The notes under the pieces were generated by a model. It saw only the letters and a list, made by a program, of their open reading frames with translations. It made no database searches and was not told the origin of the DNA. Of a stretch of 64,000 nucleotides of DNA, positions 18,878-27,180 are shown piece after piece. The stretch is from Pseudomonas fluvialis (GTDB taxonomy: Bacteria; Pseudomonadota; Gammaproteobacteria; Pseudomonadales; Pseudomonadaceae). The translations under genes and the position numbers were made by a program. Where the stretch lies: contig NZ_JACHLL010000006.1 of NCBI RefSeq assembly GCF_014207935.1, forward strand, positions 248,001-312,000, written 5' to 3'. Each line of letters starts with the position of its first letter. Position 1 is the stretch's first letter.

Positions 18878-19947
18878 GCCAGCAGCGGTTTCAGCGAAAA
18901 CGCATAGTCGCGCATGGCCGGTTGCTGCCGGGCGGTGAAGCGACGGAAGTTCAGGCCGTAGTTTTCCTGGCGCAGCACGCGCTGCAGACGGGCCGCCTGA
19001 GTGACATCCAGTTCCATGAACAGCCGGACCGTACGGTCCTTGCCGCCACGCTGGGCAAAATCCAGCCCCACAGCATGATCACTGATCAGCACCAGCGCCC
19101 AGCCACCCAGAGTGAAATGGCCGGCAACCAGAGCACTCACCCGGCCATTCTGCCGCGCCTGCAGCACTTCTTCAGAGTTGTTTAGCGCCGAGTACAGCAA
19201 TTTCGGCTTTTGGCCACTCGGCATCTGCGCCGCCGAAGCCATAACACCGAAGGCCATTTCATCGTTGGCCGACCAGATCAAACGCACGTCGGGATATCGC
19301 CGCAGCAGCAGGTCGGCCTGCTCGCCGGCGCGCTGGCGATTCCAGTCGGCATAAACCAGTTGGCGCAACTGCACCCGCGGGTTTTCGTTGAGTGCTCGCT
19401 GCAATCCCTGCTCACGCAACTGCGCCGCCGGAGTGTTTTTCACCCCGGAAAAAGCCAGCATCTGCAGCGGCTGCCGGCTATCGGTCTGACGAATCAAGGC
19501 GCGGGCCATCAGGTAGCCGGCCTCTTCATCATTGGCCACCATGCTGCCGATCCAGTCCGGGTACTTTTCCCGCGTGCCGCCCATGACCTGCTGCTGATCG
19601 GCAGTCAGCGTGCTGTTGACCGAGAACAGCTTGACCCCGCTGCCGGCAGACAGACGGAGGATCTCCGGACCGGTGTAATACTCATTGACGAACAGCAGAT
19701 AGTCCGGCCGTTGCGCACCCTGCAGGATCTGGCGTGCGGCAGAAATGAGGCGCTGCGGATCGCGCTCGGCGTAGACGATCTGCAGCTCCAGCCCCAGGTC
19801 GCGGGCGGCCGCATGCATGAACTGGGCATAGCCGCGCCAGAACGGCTCATCGGCGCGCCCCGGATTGATAAAGACCACTTGGGTAGCCTGTGCCGTGGGC
19901 ACCGACAGTGCAAGCCACAGCAGCATGCTATGAATAAATGAACGCAT
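18859..19947 (-). CDS. Orphan periplasmic sugar-type ABC substrate-binding protein
   Basis: The 362-residue protein has a signal peptide (about residues 1-21, ending A-Q-A) and a periplasmic-binding-protein type 1 fold of the Peripl_BP_4 class. Features include F-I-N-P-G-R-A-D-E-P-F-W near the mature N-terminus, then S-A-N-D-E-M-A-F-G-V in the second lobe. No permease or ATPase gene is nearby. Such orphan proteins often serve as sensors for a membrane kinase or cyclase, like LuxP; that is an inference, and the ligand is unknown. It is convergent with the DUF2970 gene and overlaps its tail. Confidence 0.82.
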   Translation of the reverse strand: MRSFIHSMLLWLALSVPTAQATQVVFINPGRADEPFWRGYAQFMHAAARDLGLELQIVYAERDPQRLISAARQILQGAQRPDYLLFVNEYYTGPEILRLSAGSGVKLFSVNSTLTADQQQVMGGTREKYPDWIGSMVANDEEAGYLMARALIRQTDSRQPLQMLAFSGVKNTPAAQLREQGLQRALNENPRVQLRQLVYADWNRQRAGEQADLLLRRYPDVRLIWSANDEMAFGVMASAAQMPSGQKPKLLYSALNNSEEVLQARQNGRVSALVAGHFTLGGWALVLISDHAVGLDFAQRGGKDRTVRLFMELDVTQAARLQRVLRQENYGLNFRRFTARQQPAMRDYAFSLKPLLAQSVAK

Positions 19948-20014
19948 CAGAGAATCTCAGCATCACTGCAGCCGCGCATCATACAGGCTGCAGTCTATCC
20001 ATGCTGGCCCTCTG

Positions 20015-20128
20015 CTACTGCTGGCTGACCCAGAACACTGCGCTGGCCACAACCAGCACAATCAGACAGAAAATCGCTTTGGCATCGACCAGACTGTCGG
20101 CCTGGGACTCATTGGACTGTTCGTTCAT
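20015..20128 (-). CDS. Small single-span membrane protein, 37 residues
   Basis: A short frame encodes 37 residues: a polar N-terminus rich in N, Q, S and D (M-N-E-Q-S-N-E-S-Q-A-D), then one hydrophobic stretch (A-I-F-C-L-I-V-L-V-V-A-S-A-V-F-W-V) ending S-Q-Q. The clean polar-then-transmembrane layout is what a real small membrane protein looks like and would be unusual for a chance frame. The Shine-Dalgarno is weak (GGGTG). It lies divergent from cysI, 240 bases away. I do not recognise a named family. Detection in related genomes would decide. Confidence 0.55.
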   Translation of the reverse strand: MNEQSNESQADSLVDAKAIFCLIVLVVASAVFWVSQQ

Positions 20129-20368
20129 GGCGCACCCATATAGTTGTTGTAGGCAGAGGACCACGCTGGCAGTAAAGATCAGGCCGGCCCTGGCAGCAAG
20201 TCTGCATGGTTATGTTCAGCCGCCCACTTAGAACTGAATGCTCTGTGCATATGCTCAAACTTCACTTTTGCGCATAAACCATTACTGGTATCGTGCTTCG
20301 CCTCCATTTTTGGAGTGCGCTGCCGTGAGCGCAACAAAGCTGTAAGCAGCCTGAGAACAGGACATTTC

Positions 20369-22027
20369 ATGTACGTATACGACGAGTACGATCAACGCAT
20401 CGTCGAGGACCGCGTCAAGCAGTTCCGCGACCAGACCCGCCGCTATCTGGCCGGCGAACTCTCCGGTGAGGAGTTCCGCCCGCTGCGCCTGCAGAATGGC
20501 CTGTATATCCAGCGCTATGCGCCGATGCTGCGCGTGGCAGTGCCCTATGGCCTGATGTCGTCCGCCCAGGTGCGGATGATGGCCAAGATCGCTCGTGACT
20601 ACGACAAGGGCTATGCCCACATCAGTACCCGGCAGAACGTGCAGTTCAACTGGCCGGAGCTGGAAGACGTGCCGGAAATCCTGGCCGAACTGGCGACTGT
20701 GCAGATGCACGCCATTCAGACCAGCGGCAACTGTATCCGCAACACCACCACCGACCAGTTCGCCGGTGTGGCCCGGGACGAGATCATCGACCCGCGCCCC
20801 TGGTGCGAGATAATCCGCCAGTGGTCGACCTTCCACCCCGAGTTCTCCCACCTGCCGCGCAAGTTCAAGATCGCGGTCAACGGTGCGGCAAGCGATCGCG
20901 CCGCCATCGAAGTGCACGATATCGGTCTGGAAGCGGTGAAGAATGAGGCCGGCGAGCTGGGCTTCCGCGTTGCCGTGGGCGGTGGCCTGGGTCGTACGCC
21001 AATCGTGGGCAGTTACATCAACGAATTCCTGCCGTGGCAGCACCTGATTTCCTACCTCGACGCCATCCTGCGTGTGTACAACCGCTATGGCCGTCGTGAC
21101 AACAAGTACAAGGCGCGCATCAAGATTCTGGTCAAGGCGCTGACGCCTGAAGTCTTTGCCGAGAAGGTCAACGCCGAGTGGGCCCACCTCAAGGATGGCC
21201 CGACCACTCTGAGCGCCGAAGAAGTGCACCGCGTCGCCGACCACTTCATCGACCCGGCTTACCGCGAGCTGGCGGACCTGGACGCCGACCTGGCCAAGCT
21301 GGATGCCGAACATCCGGGTTTTGCCCGCTGGCGCCAGCGCAACACCGTGGCCCACAAGCGCCCAGGCTATGTGGCCGTGACCCTGTCGCTGAAACCCACC
21401 GGTGTAGCGCCGGGCGATGTTACCGACAAGCAGCTCGACGCCATCGCCGACCTGGCCGACCGCTACAGCTTCGGCGAAGTGCGCAACAGCCATAACCAGA
21501 ACATCATCCTCGCCGACGTCGAGCAGCAACAGCTGTTCACCCTGTGGAGCGAGCTGCGTGAACTGGGCTTTGCCACGCCGAATGTCGGCCTGCTGACCGA
21601 CATCATCTGCTGCCCCGGCGGTGATTTCTGCTCGCTGGCCAACGCCAAGTCGATCCCGGTGGCGGAAGCCATTCAGCGTCGCTTCGATGACCTGGACTAC
21701 CTGTTCGACATCGGCGAGCTGGACCTCAACATCTCCGGCTGCATGAACGCCTGCGGTCATCACCACGTTGGCCACATCGGCATCCTCGGCGTGGACAAGA
21801 AGGGGCAGGAGTTCTACCAGGTCTCCCTCGGCGGCAGCGCCGGCCGTGACGCCAGCCTCGCACAGATCCTCGGCCCCTCCTTTGCCCAGGACGAGATGCC
21901 GGACGTGATCGAAAAGATCATCAAGGTCTATGTCGAGCAGCGTACCGACGAAGAAAGTTTCCTCGACACCTTCCGCCGCGTCGGCGTCGATCCGTTCAAG
22001 GAGCGTGTCTATGCAGCGAATCATTAA
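20369..22027 (+). CDS. cysI: Sulfite reductase hemoprotein (nitrite/sulfite reductase family)
   Basis: The 552-residue enzyme reduces sulfite to sulfide in cysteine synthesis. The start M-Y-V-Y-D-E-Y-D-Q-R-I matches the Pseudomonas form; an 18-codon extension is unlikely. Two ferredoxin-like half-domains flank the siroheme/[4Fe-4S] domains. The cluster ligands are visible as C-P-G-G-D-F-C (C-x5-C) and G-C-M-N-A-C-G-H-H (C-x3-C). The siroheme-site sequence H-I-S-T-R-Q-N-V-Q-F is present. No flavoprotein subunit (cysJ) is adjacent, consistent with a ferredoxin-type electron donor. The DUF934 gene downstream overlaps the 3' end. Confidence 0.95.
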   Translation: MYVYDEYDQRIVEDRVKQFRDQTRRYLAGELSGEEFRPLRLQNGLYIQRYAPMLRVAVPYGLMSSAQVRMMAKIARDYDKGYAHISTRQNVQFNWPELEDVPEILAELATVQMHAIQTSGNCIRNTTTDQFAGVARDEIIDPRPWCEIIRQWSTFHPEFSHLPRKFKIAVNGAASDRAAIEVHDIGLEAVKNEAGELGFRVAVGGGLGRTPIVGSYINEFLPWQHLISYLDAILRVYNRYGRRDNKYKARIKILVKALTPEVFAEKVNAEWAHLKDGPTTLSAEEVHRVADHFIDPAYRELADLDADLAKLDAEHPGFARWRQRNTVAHKRPGYVAVTLSLKPTGVAPGDVTDKQLDAIADLADRYSFGEVRNSHNQNIILADVEQQQLFTLWSELRELGFATPNVGLLTDIICCPGGDFCSLANAKSIPVAEAIQRRFDDLDYLFDIGELDLNISGCMNACGHHHVGHIGILGVDKKGQEFYQVSLGGSAGRDASLAQILGPSFAQDEMPDVIEKIIKVYVEQRTDEESFLDTFRRVGVDPFKERVYAANH

Positions 22028-22508
22028 GAACGGTCAGATCATTGACGAGACCTGGCACCTGCTGCCCAAGGACGCCACCCTCGACAGCCTGAGCAACTGC
22101 GACGACTACATCGTGCCGCTGGCACTGTGGGTCGAGCACAGCACGGCGCTCAAGGCCCGCGACGGCGGCCTGGGTGTATGGCTGGAAGCCGGCGAGGAAA
22201 TCGAGGAAATCGCCGACGACCTGGATAACTTCCAGGTCATCGCCCTGAATTTCCCGGCCTTCACCGATGGCCGCCACTCCTCCACCGCCTACCTGCTGCG
22301 CACCCGCTATGGCTACAAGGGTGAAGTGCGCGCCATCGGCGACATCCTGCGTGACCAGCTGTTTGCCCTCAAGCGCTGTGGTTTCGATGCGTTCGCCCTG
22401 CGTGCAGACAAGGACCCGGTTGATGCACTGAAGGCCTTCGAGGACTTCTCCGAGGTCTACCAGGCTTCTGCTGACGAACCGCTGCCGCTGTTCCGTCGTC
22501 GCGCCTGA
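22011..22508 (+). CDS. DUF934 protein, partner of CysI
   Basis: The 165-residue protein belongs to the DUF934 family that regularly follows cysI in proteobacteria. It begins M-Q-R-I-I-K-N-G-Q-I-I-D and contains F-P-A-F-T-D-G-R-H-S-S and L-R-x-R-Y-G-Y-K-G-E-V-R-A, the family core, around residues 80-110. Its ATG lies 17 bases inside cysI with AAGGAG upstream, so translation is coupled. The role is not established; an accessory function in sulfite reduction is inferred from fixed gene order. It has no signal peptide or membrane span. A bidirectional terminator follows. Confidence 0.88.
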   Translation: MQRIIKNGQIIDETWHLLPKDATLDSLSNCDDYIVPLALWVEHSTALKARDGGLGVWLEAGEEIEEIADDLDNFQVIALNFPAFTDGRHSSTAYLLRTRYGYKGEVRAIGDILRDQLFALKRCGFDAFALRADKDPVDALKAFEDFSEVYQASADEPLPLFRRRA

Positions 22509-22524
22509 GTTTCTCGCAGCCAGC

Positions 22525-22553
22525 AAAAAGCCCCGAATTTCGGGGCTTTTTTG
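22525..22553. terminator. Bidirectional terminator between cysI-DUF934 and acuI
   Basis: AGCCCCGA and its complement form an 8-bp stem with an ATT loop, flanked by A5 on the left and T6 on the right. It can serve both converging transcripts. Confidence 0.85.
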
Positions 22554-22569
22554 TGTCGCACTGACGGGC

Positions 22570-23559
22570 TTAGTCGATGCGCACCAGCACGCGCCCACGC
22601 ACCTGGCCCGCCAGGATTTGCGCAATGGCAGCCGGCAGTCGCTCCAGCCCGATCTCCTCCACCAACGGCGTCAGATCGAGCTTCCACTGCAGGGACAGCT
22701 TGTCCCACATGGAAGCCTTGACCACCAGTGGCAGCTCCACCGAGTCAACACCCAGCAGATTGACCCCGCGCAGAATGAACGGCAGCACGCTCGCCTTGAA
22801 GCCGGTTCCGGCAGTCAGCCCGCAACAGGCCACACTGGCGCCATAACGCAGCGACTTGACCACATTGAACAGGATGTCGCCGCCGACGGTATCCACCGCC
22901 CCGCCCCACTGCTCCTTGAGCAGGGGCTTCTCGCTGCCTTCCTGCAACTGCTCGCGGCCGACCACCTCACGCGCACCCAGCGACTTGAGCCACTCCACCG
23001 CATCGGCCTTGCCACTGCAGGCCACCACGTCATAGCCACGACTGGCCAGCAGAGCCACGGCAATACTGCCCACGCCACCTGTGGCCCCCGTCACCAGCAC
23101 AGGGCCGGCCGATGGTGTCAGGCCAGCCTGCTCGAGTTTTTCAACACACAGCGCAGCCGTCAGTCCGGCCGTACCCAGCGCCATCGACTCGCGCAGACTG
23201 AGCCCCTTGGGACGTTTGAGCAGCCAGGCCGCCGGCACACGCACGTACTGGGCAAAACCACCCGAGGTATTCATGCCCAGGTCGTAGCCGGTCACGATGA
23301 CTTCATCACCGGCGACAAATTCGCTGACCGCCGATTGCTCGACGACCCCCGCCACATCGATGCCCGGCGTATGCGGATAGCGCCGGGTCACGCCCTTGTT
23401 GCCCGTGGCAGACAGCGCATCCTTGTAATTGAGGGAGGAATAGCGCACGCGGATCAACACCTCGCCTGCCGGCAGGCTGTCCAGTTCGCGCTCACAGAGA
23501 CTCTGCAGGTAACCGCCCTGCCCGTCCTCGCTGATCACCAGCGCCTTGAATCCACTCAT
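22570..23559 (-). CDS. acuI: Acrylyl-CoA reductase / YhdH-type quinone oxidoreductase
   Basis: The 329-residue protein is a medium-chain dehydrogenase/reductase of the YhdH/AcuI group. It begins with an alcohol-dehydrogenase-like domain (S-S-L-N-Y-K-D-A, then P-G-I-D-V-A-G-V-V) and has an NADPH-binding Rossmann motif V-T-G-A-T-G-G-V-G-S near residue 155. No zinc ligands are seen, consistent with the family. Characterised members reduce acryloyl-CoA to propionyl-CoA with NADPH. The start is set by TGAGG 8 bases upstream; a longer frame would run into sohB. It lies 10 bases downstream of sohB on the same strand and is probably co-transcribed. Confidence 0.88.
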   Translation of the reverse strand: MSGFKALVISEDGQGGYLQSLCERELDSLPAGEVLIRVRYSSLNYKDALSATGNKGVTRRYPHTPGIDVAGVVEQSAVSEFVAGDEVIVTGYDLGMNTSGGFAQYVRVPAAWLLKRPKGLSLRESMALGTAGLTAALCVEKLEQAGLTPSAGPVLVTGATGGVGSIAVALLASRGYDVVACSGKADAVEWLKSLGAREVVGREQLQEGSEKPLLKEQWGGAVDTVGGDILFNVVKSLRYGASVACCGLTAGTGFKASVLPFILRGVNLLGVDSVELPLVVKASMWDKLSLQWKLDLTPLVEEIGLERLPAAIAQILAGQVRGRVLVRID

Positions 23560-23569
23560 GGCCGAGACC

Positions 23570-24598
23570 TCACTGCCAGAAACGTTGCTGCAGCAAGCGC
23601 TCCCACCAGCCGAGCAACACCCGGTCGATGGCCACACTGGCCGCCAGGCCAATGCGCTCCTGCAAGGATTTACGATTAATGAAGCGTAGCTGGAACAGCT
23701 CGGCTTCGTTGGCCCGCCGGGCCAGATACTCGTCACTGGTCTGCAGCGCATCGACCAGCTCGTGCTCCAGCGCCGAGAGGCCGAGCCAGACCTCGCCCGT
23801 GGCGACCTTGTCGATATCTAGCTGCGGGCGGTAGCGACTGACAAAACCCTTGAACAGCTGGTGAGTCAGCTCCAGGTCTTCCTGGAACTTTTCCCGGCCT
23901 TTCTCGGTGTTTTCGCCAAATACCGTCAGGGTGCGCTTGAACTCACCGGCAGTCAGCACTTCGACATCGATATCGTGCTTCTTCAGAAGCCGGTGAACAT
24001 TGGGCAACTGGGCCACCACGCCGATCGAGCCGAGCACGGCAAAGGGCGCAGCCAATACCCGATTGGCCACGCAGGCCATCATGTAACCGCCACTGGCCGC
24101 CACCTTGTCGACACACACGGTCAGCGGCAGACCCGCGTCGCGCAGACGGGCCAGTTGCGACGATGCCAAGCCATACGCATGGACCATGCCGCCACCGCTT
24201 TCCAGACGCACCACCACCTCATCGCTCGGCTGCGCCATGCTCAGCACGGCCGTCACTTCATGGCGCAGCTGCTCGGTGGCCGAGGCCTTGATATCGCCGT
24301 CGAAATCCAGAACAAACACCCGCGGTTTGTCGACCGGCTTCTTCTGCTCGGCCTTGTGCGCCTTGGCCTCGGCCTTGCGCTGACGCTTGAGCTGATCTTT
24401 GTGCAGCACGCTGTCTTCCAGGTGCTCACGCAGCTCGCGGTAAAACTCATTGAGCTTGCGCACACTCAGATGCCCGCTGCTGCGCTGTCCCTTCTGGCGC
24501 AACACCGCCACCACCAGCAGGATCAGCACGATGGCCACCACGACGGTCACCGTGCGGGCAAGAAACCCGGCGTATTCAGCAAGAAACTCCACAGTCAT
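23570..24598 (-). CDS. sohB: Inner-membrane protease SohB
   Basis: The 342-residue protein has an N-terminal membrane helix (about residues 14-34), a charged lysine-rich linker (residues 60-88), and an S49 peptidase domain. The catalytic serine lies in D-K-V-A-A-S-G-G-Y and the lysine in G-E-F-K-R-T-L, the Ser-Lys dyad of SppA/SohB. A domain of unknown function specific to SohB precedes the protease domain. It is thought to degrade membrane or periplasmic peptides; the natural substrate is uncertain. It is divergent from the phosphatase gene. Confidence 0.93.
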   Translation of the reverse strand: MTVEFLAEYAGFLARTVTVVVAIVLILLVVAVLRQKGQRSSGHLSVRKLNEFYRELREHLEDSVLHKDQLKRQRKAEAKAHKAEQKKPVDKPRVFVLDFDGDIKASATEQLRHEVTAVLSMAQPSDEVVVRLESGGGMVHAYGLASSQLARLRDAGLPLTVCVDKVAASGGYMMACVANRVLAAPFAVLGSIGVVAQLPNVHRLLKKHDIDVEVLTAGEFKRTLTVFGENTEKGREKFQEDLELTHQLFKGFVSRYRPQLDIDKVATGEVWLGLSALEHELVDALQTSDEYLARRANEAELFQLRFINRKSLQERIGLAASVAIDRVLLGWWERLLQQRFWQ

Positions 24599-24728
24599 CC
24601 TCCTAGCCTGTCCGACGATCGGTCAGTAGCAGCGGGCAAGCATACCCATGCCCCGCAGCCCCTGCCAGCCGCACTCCAGACGGGGAAACATTTGTTCGCG
24701 CAATTTCAAACAAGCGTATGTTTTTTCG

Positions 24729-24756
24729 TTGACAGCGCCCAGCCAGTGGCCATAAC
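24729..24756 (+). promoter_or_regulatory. Probable sigma-70 promoter of the histidine phosphatase gene
   Basis: TTGACA, a 16-base spacer and CATAAC lie about 35 bases before the GTG start. The -35 is perfect and the -10 matches 4 of 6. Confidence 0.5.
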
Positions 24757-24790
24757 CTCGCGACACATTACTCACTGCCGGGGTTAGGGT

Positions 24791-25501
24791 GTGGGCAGTA
24801 TTTACCTGATTCGACATGGCCAGGCGTCCTTCGGCAGCGACAACTACGATGTGCTTTCGCCCGTCGGTGTGCGCCAGGCCGAAGTGCTGGGCCGTCACCT
24901 CAGCGAACTGGGTGTGAGCCTGGATCGCTGCCTGAGCGGCGACCTGCGCCGTCAGCAGCACACGGCCGAAGCGGCCATCGGCCAACTGCGTGAAGCCGGT
25001 CTGCATGCTGCCGATGTCGAGATCGATCCCGCCTTCAATGAATTCGATGCCGACGAAGTGATTCGTCACCTGCTGCCCGACCTGTTGCCACAGGAACCTC
25101 ACGCACTGGACGTGCTGCGCAATGGCGCGCAGAACCGCGCCGAGTTCCAGCGTCTATTCTCCCTGCTGATCCAGCGCTGGGTGTCCGGCGAGCATGACAA
25201 ACCTGGTCTGCAAAGCTGGGACGACTTCGTCGAAACCGTCACAGGCGGCCTGCAGCGTGTACTGGAGCAGGCCGAGAGTAAACACAACATCGCCATCTTC
25301 ACCTCGGGCGGTACCATCACCGCCCTGCTGCGCCTGATCACCGGTGTGCCGGCGGACAAGGCCTTCGAGCTGAACTGGCAGATCATCAACACGTCACTGA
25401 GCCGCCTCAAGTTCCGCGGCCGCGAAGTGGCACTAGCTTCCTTCAACAGTCAGGTGCATCTTGAGCTGCTGAAGGCGCCGGAGCTGATCACCTTTCGATA
25501 A
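24791..25501 (+). CDS. Histidine phosphatase family protein (phosphoglycerate-mutase-like)
   Basis: This 236-residue protein carries the R-H-G signature (Y-L-I-R-H-G-Q-A-S), with the phosphate-accepting His at residue 9. It probably removes phosphate from a small molecule or protein; SixA, CobC-like and generic phosphatase roles cannot be separated by sequence. The start is GTG, preceded by TTAGGG. SCP2 follows 59 bases downstream and may share the transcript. Confidence 0.85.
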   Translation: MGSIYLIRHGQASFGSDNYDVLSPVGVRQAEVLGRHLSELGVSLDRCLSGDLRRQQHTAEAAIGQLREAGLHAADVEIDPAFNEFDADEVIRHLLPDLLPQEPHALDVLRNGAQNRAEFQRLFSLLIQRWVSGEHDKPGLQSWDDFVETVTGGLQRVLEQAESKHNIAIFTSGGTITALLRLITGVPADKAFELNWQIINTSLSRLKFRGREVALASFNSQVHLELLKAPELITFR

Positions 25502-25560
25502 GCCCGGCCCATTGTGGCCTCAAAGGCCACCCATAACCTGAAACAACAAGGGAAAGAACC

Positions 25561-25872
25561 ATGAGCGTTGCTGACATCATTTCCACCATGCAGTCCAAGT
25601 TCAACGCCAGCGCTGCCGCCGGCCTGGATCTGGTATTCCAGTTCAACATCGAAGACGGCGAAAACTACGCCCTGATCGTCAAGGACGGCACCTGCGCCGT
25701 TGAGCAAGGCAACAACGCCAACGCCAACGTCACCCTGATCATGGACACCGCTACCCTGCAGGGCATCACCAGCGGCGAAACCGACGGCATGCAGGCCTTC
25801 ATGGCTGGCAAGCTGCGCGCTGAAGGCGACATGATGCTCGCCATGAAGCTCGGCGAACTGTTCCCGGTCTAA
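25561..25872 (+). CDS. SCP2 sterol-binding domain protein
   Basis: The 103-residue protein is a single SCP2 domain: an N-terminal helix, a beta sheet with F-Q-F-N-I-E-D-G, then D-x-x-T-L-Q-G-I-T-S-G and the C-terminal F-M-A-G-K-L-R-A-E-G-D-M. Bacterial SCP2 domains bind fatty-acyl or other lipid ligands; the ligand here is unknown. A good Shine-Dalgarno (AAGGGA) and a strong terminator frame it. It lies just before a phosphotransferase/SDR pair that also suggests acyl-CoA metabolism. Confidence 0.92.
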   Translation: MSVADIISTMQSKFNASAAAGLDLVFQFNIEDGENYALIVKDGTCAVEQGNNANANVTLIMDTATLQGITSGETDGMQAFMAGKLRAEGDMMLAMKLGELFPV

Positions 25873-25898
25873 GCCCAACGGCTTATCCCGTACGAAAA

Positions 25899-25926
25899 AC
25901 CGGAGCCTGGCGCTCCGGTTTTTTTT
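25899..25926 (+). terminator. Terminator of the SCP2 gene
   Basis: ACCGGAGC pairs with GCTCCGGT across a CTGGC loop and is followed by a run of seven T. Confidence 0.9.
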
Positions 25927-26054
25927 CGCCATTCAGATGATCAATGAGCGGCAACACGCTGGTCTATAACAGCGGTTTAGGCTTGAGCGCCTCAGCACCC
26001 AGCATTAGATTAGCCAATAATCTAAAGCCCCCATCATAAGCAGAAGGGATACGC

Positions 26055-27122
26055 ATGACTCTTACCGATCAGTCCACCCGCATTCGCGACGGTGAGGAAC
26101 TCGACGCCAGCGTCATCGACCAGTACCTCAAGGCCCACATCCCCGGCCTGAGTGGCACGCCGAACATCAGCCAGTTCCCCGGTGGCGCCTCCAACCTCAC
26201 CTACCTGATCGAGTATCCCGAGCAGGAATTCGTTCTGCGTCGCCCCCCCTTCGGCCACAAGGCCAAATCGGCCCACGACATGGGCCGCGAGTACCGCATC
26301 CTCAACCAGCTCAATGCCGGCTTCCCGTATTGCCCGAAAGCCTATGTGCACTGCACCGACGAGTCGGTACTGGGCTGCGAGTTCTACGTCATGGAGCGGG
26401 TCAAGGGCATCATCCTGCGCAGCGACATGCCGGCCGAACTGAACTTCAGCGCCGAGCAGACCCGCGAGCTCTGCAAGAGCTTCATCGACAAGCTGGTCGA
26501 CCTGCACAACGTCGACTACAACGCCTGCGGCCTGGGCGACCTGGGCAAGCCGGAAGGCTATGTGAAGCGTCAGATCGAAGGCTGGAGCGACCGTTACGAG
26601 AAGGCCCTGACCCCCGATGCCCCGACCTGGGAGCCGGTCAAGGCCTGGCTGCGCGAGAAGATGCCGGCCGACCATCACAAGCCGGGCATCGTGCACAACG
26701 ACTACCGCTTCGACAACGTGATCCTCGACCCGAGCAACCCGATGCAGATCATCGGTGTACTGGACTGGGAACTGACCACCATCGGTGATCCGCTGATGGA
26801 CCTGGGCAACACCCTGGCCTACTGGATCGAGGCTGCCGACCCGGCACCGGTGCAACTGATGCGCCGCCAGCCGAGCAATGCGCCCGGCATGCTGACTCGC
26901 CGCGAGTTCGTCGACTATTACGCCGAGCGTGCCGGCATCCAGATAGACAACTTCGACTACTACTACACCTACGGTCTGTTCCGCCTGGCCGGCATCGTGC
27001 AGCAGATTTACTACCGCTACTACCACGGCCAGACCCAGGACAAGCGTTTCGCGCAGTTCGTGCAGATGAACAAGCTGCTGGAAATGATGAGCCTGCAGGT
27101 CATCGGCAAATCCACCCTCTGA
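26055..27122 (+). CDS. APH-fold phosphotransferase (ACAD10/LvaA-like)
   Basis: The 355-residue protein has the aminoglycoside-phosphotransferase/protein-kinase-like fold. The nucleotide loop region shows F-P-G-G-A-S-N-L-T-Y-L, the catalytic loop V-H-N-D-Y-R-F-D-N (H-x-D-x4-N) and the metal site L-D-W-E-L-T-T-I-G-D-P. The group includes the kinase domain of ACAD10/11 and LvaA of levulinate catabolism, which phosphorylate hydroxy acids or hydroxyacyl-CoA; that activity is an inference here, and antibiotic resistance is unlikely. The SDR gene follows 58 bases downstream. AGAAGGGA precedes the ATG. Confidence 0.85.
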   Translation: MTLTDQSTRIRDGEELDASVIDQYLKAHIPGLSGTPNISQFPGGASNLTYLIEYPEQEFVLRRPPFGHKAKSAHDMGREYRILNQLNAGFPYCPKAYVHCTDESVLGCEFYVMERVKGIILRSDMPAELNFSAEQTRELCKSFIDKLVDLHNVDYNACGLGDLGKPEGYVKRQIEGWSDRYEKALTPDAPTWEPVKAWLREKMPADHHKPGIVHNDYRFDNVILDPSNPMQIIGVLDWELTTIGDPLMDLGNTLAYWIEAADPAPVQLMRRQPSNAPGMLTRREFVDYYAERAGIQIDNFDYYYTYGLFRLAGIVQQIYYRYYHGQTQDKRFAQFVQMNKLLEMMSLQVIGKSTL

Positions 27123-27180
27123 TCCACCGCACCGGCTCGCCCTGCGGGCCGGTTCAGACGAAAACCACCAGGGAACTCCC

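Noticed and set aside
20282..22024. Long open frame opposite cysI (580 codons)
   Set aside because: Antisense shadow; rich in Val, Gly and His with no domain, while cysI on the other strand has all its cluster ligands.
26055..27122. Aminoglycoside resistance gene
   Set aside because: Only the general APH fold is shared. Sequence and neighbours fit the ACAD10/LvaA-like metabolic group, and there is no mobile element.
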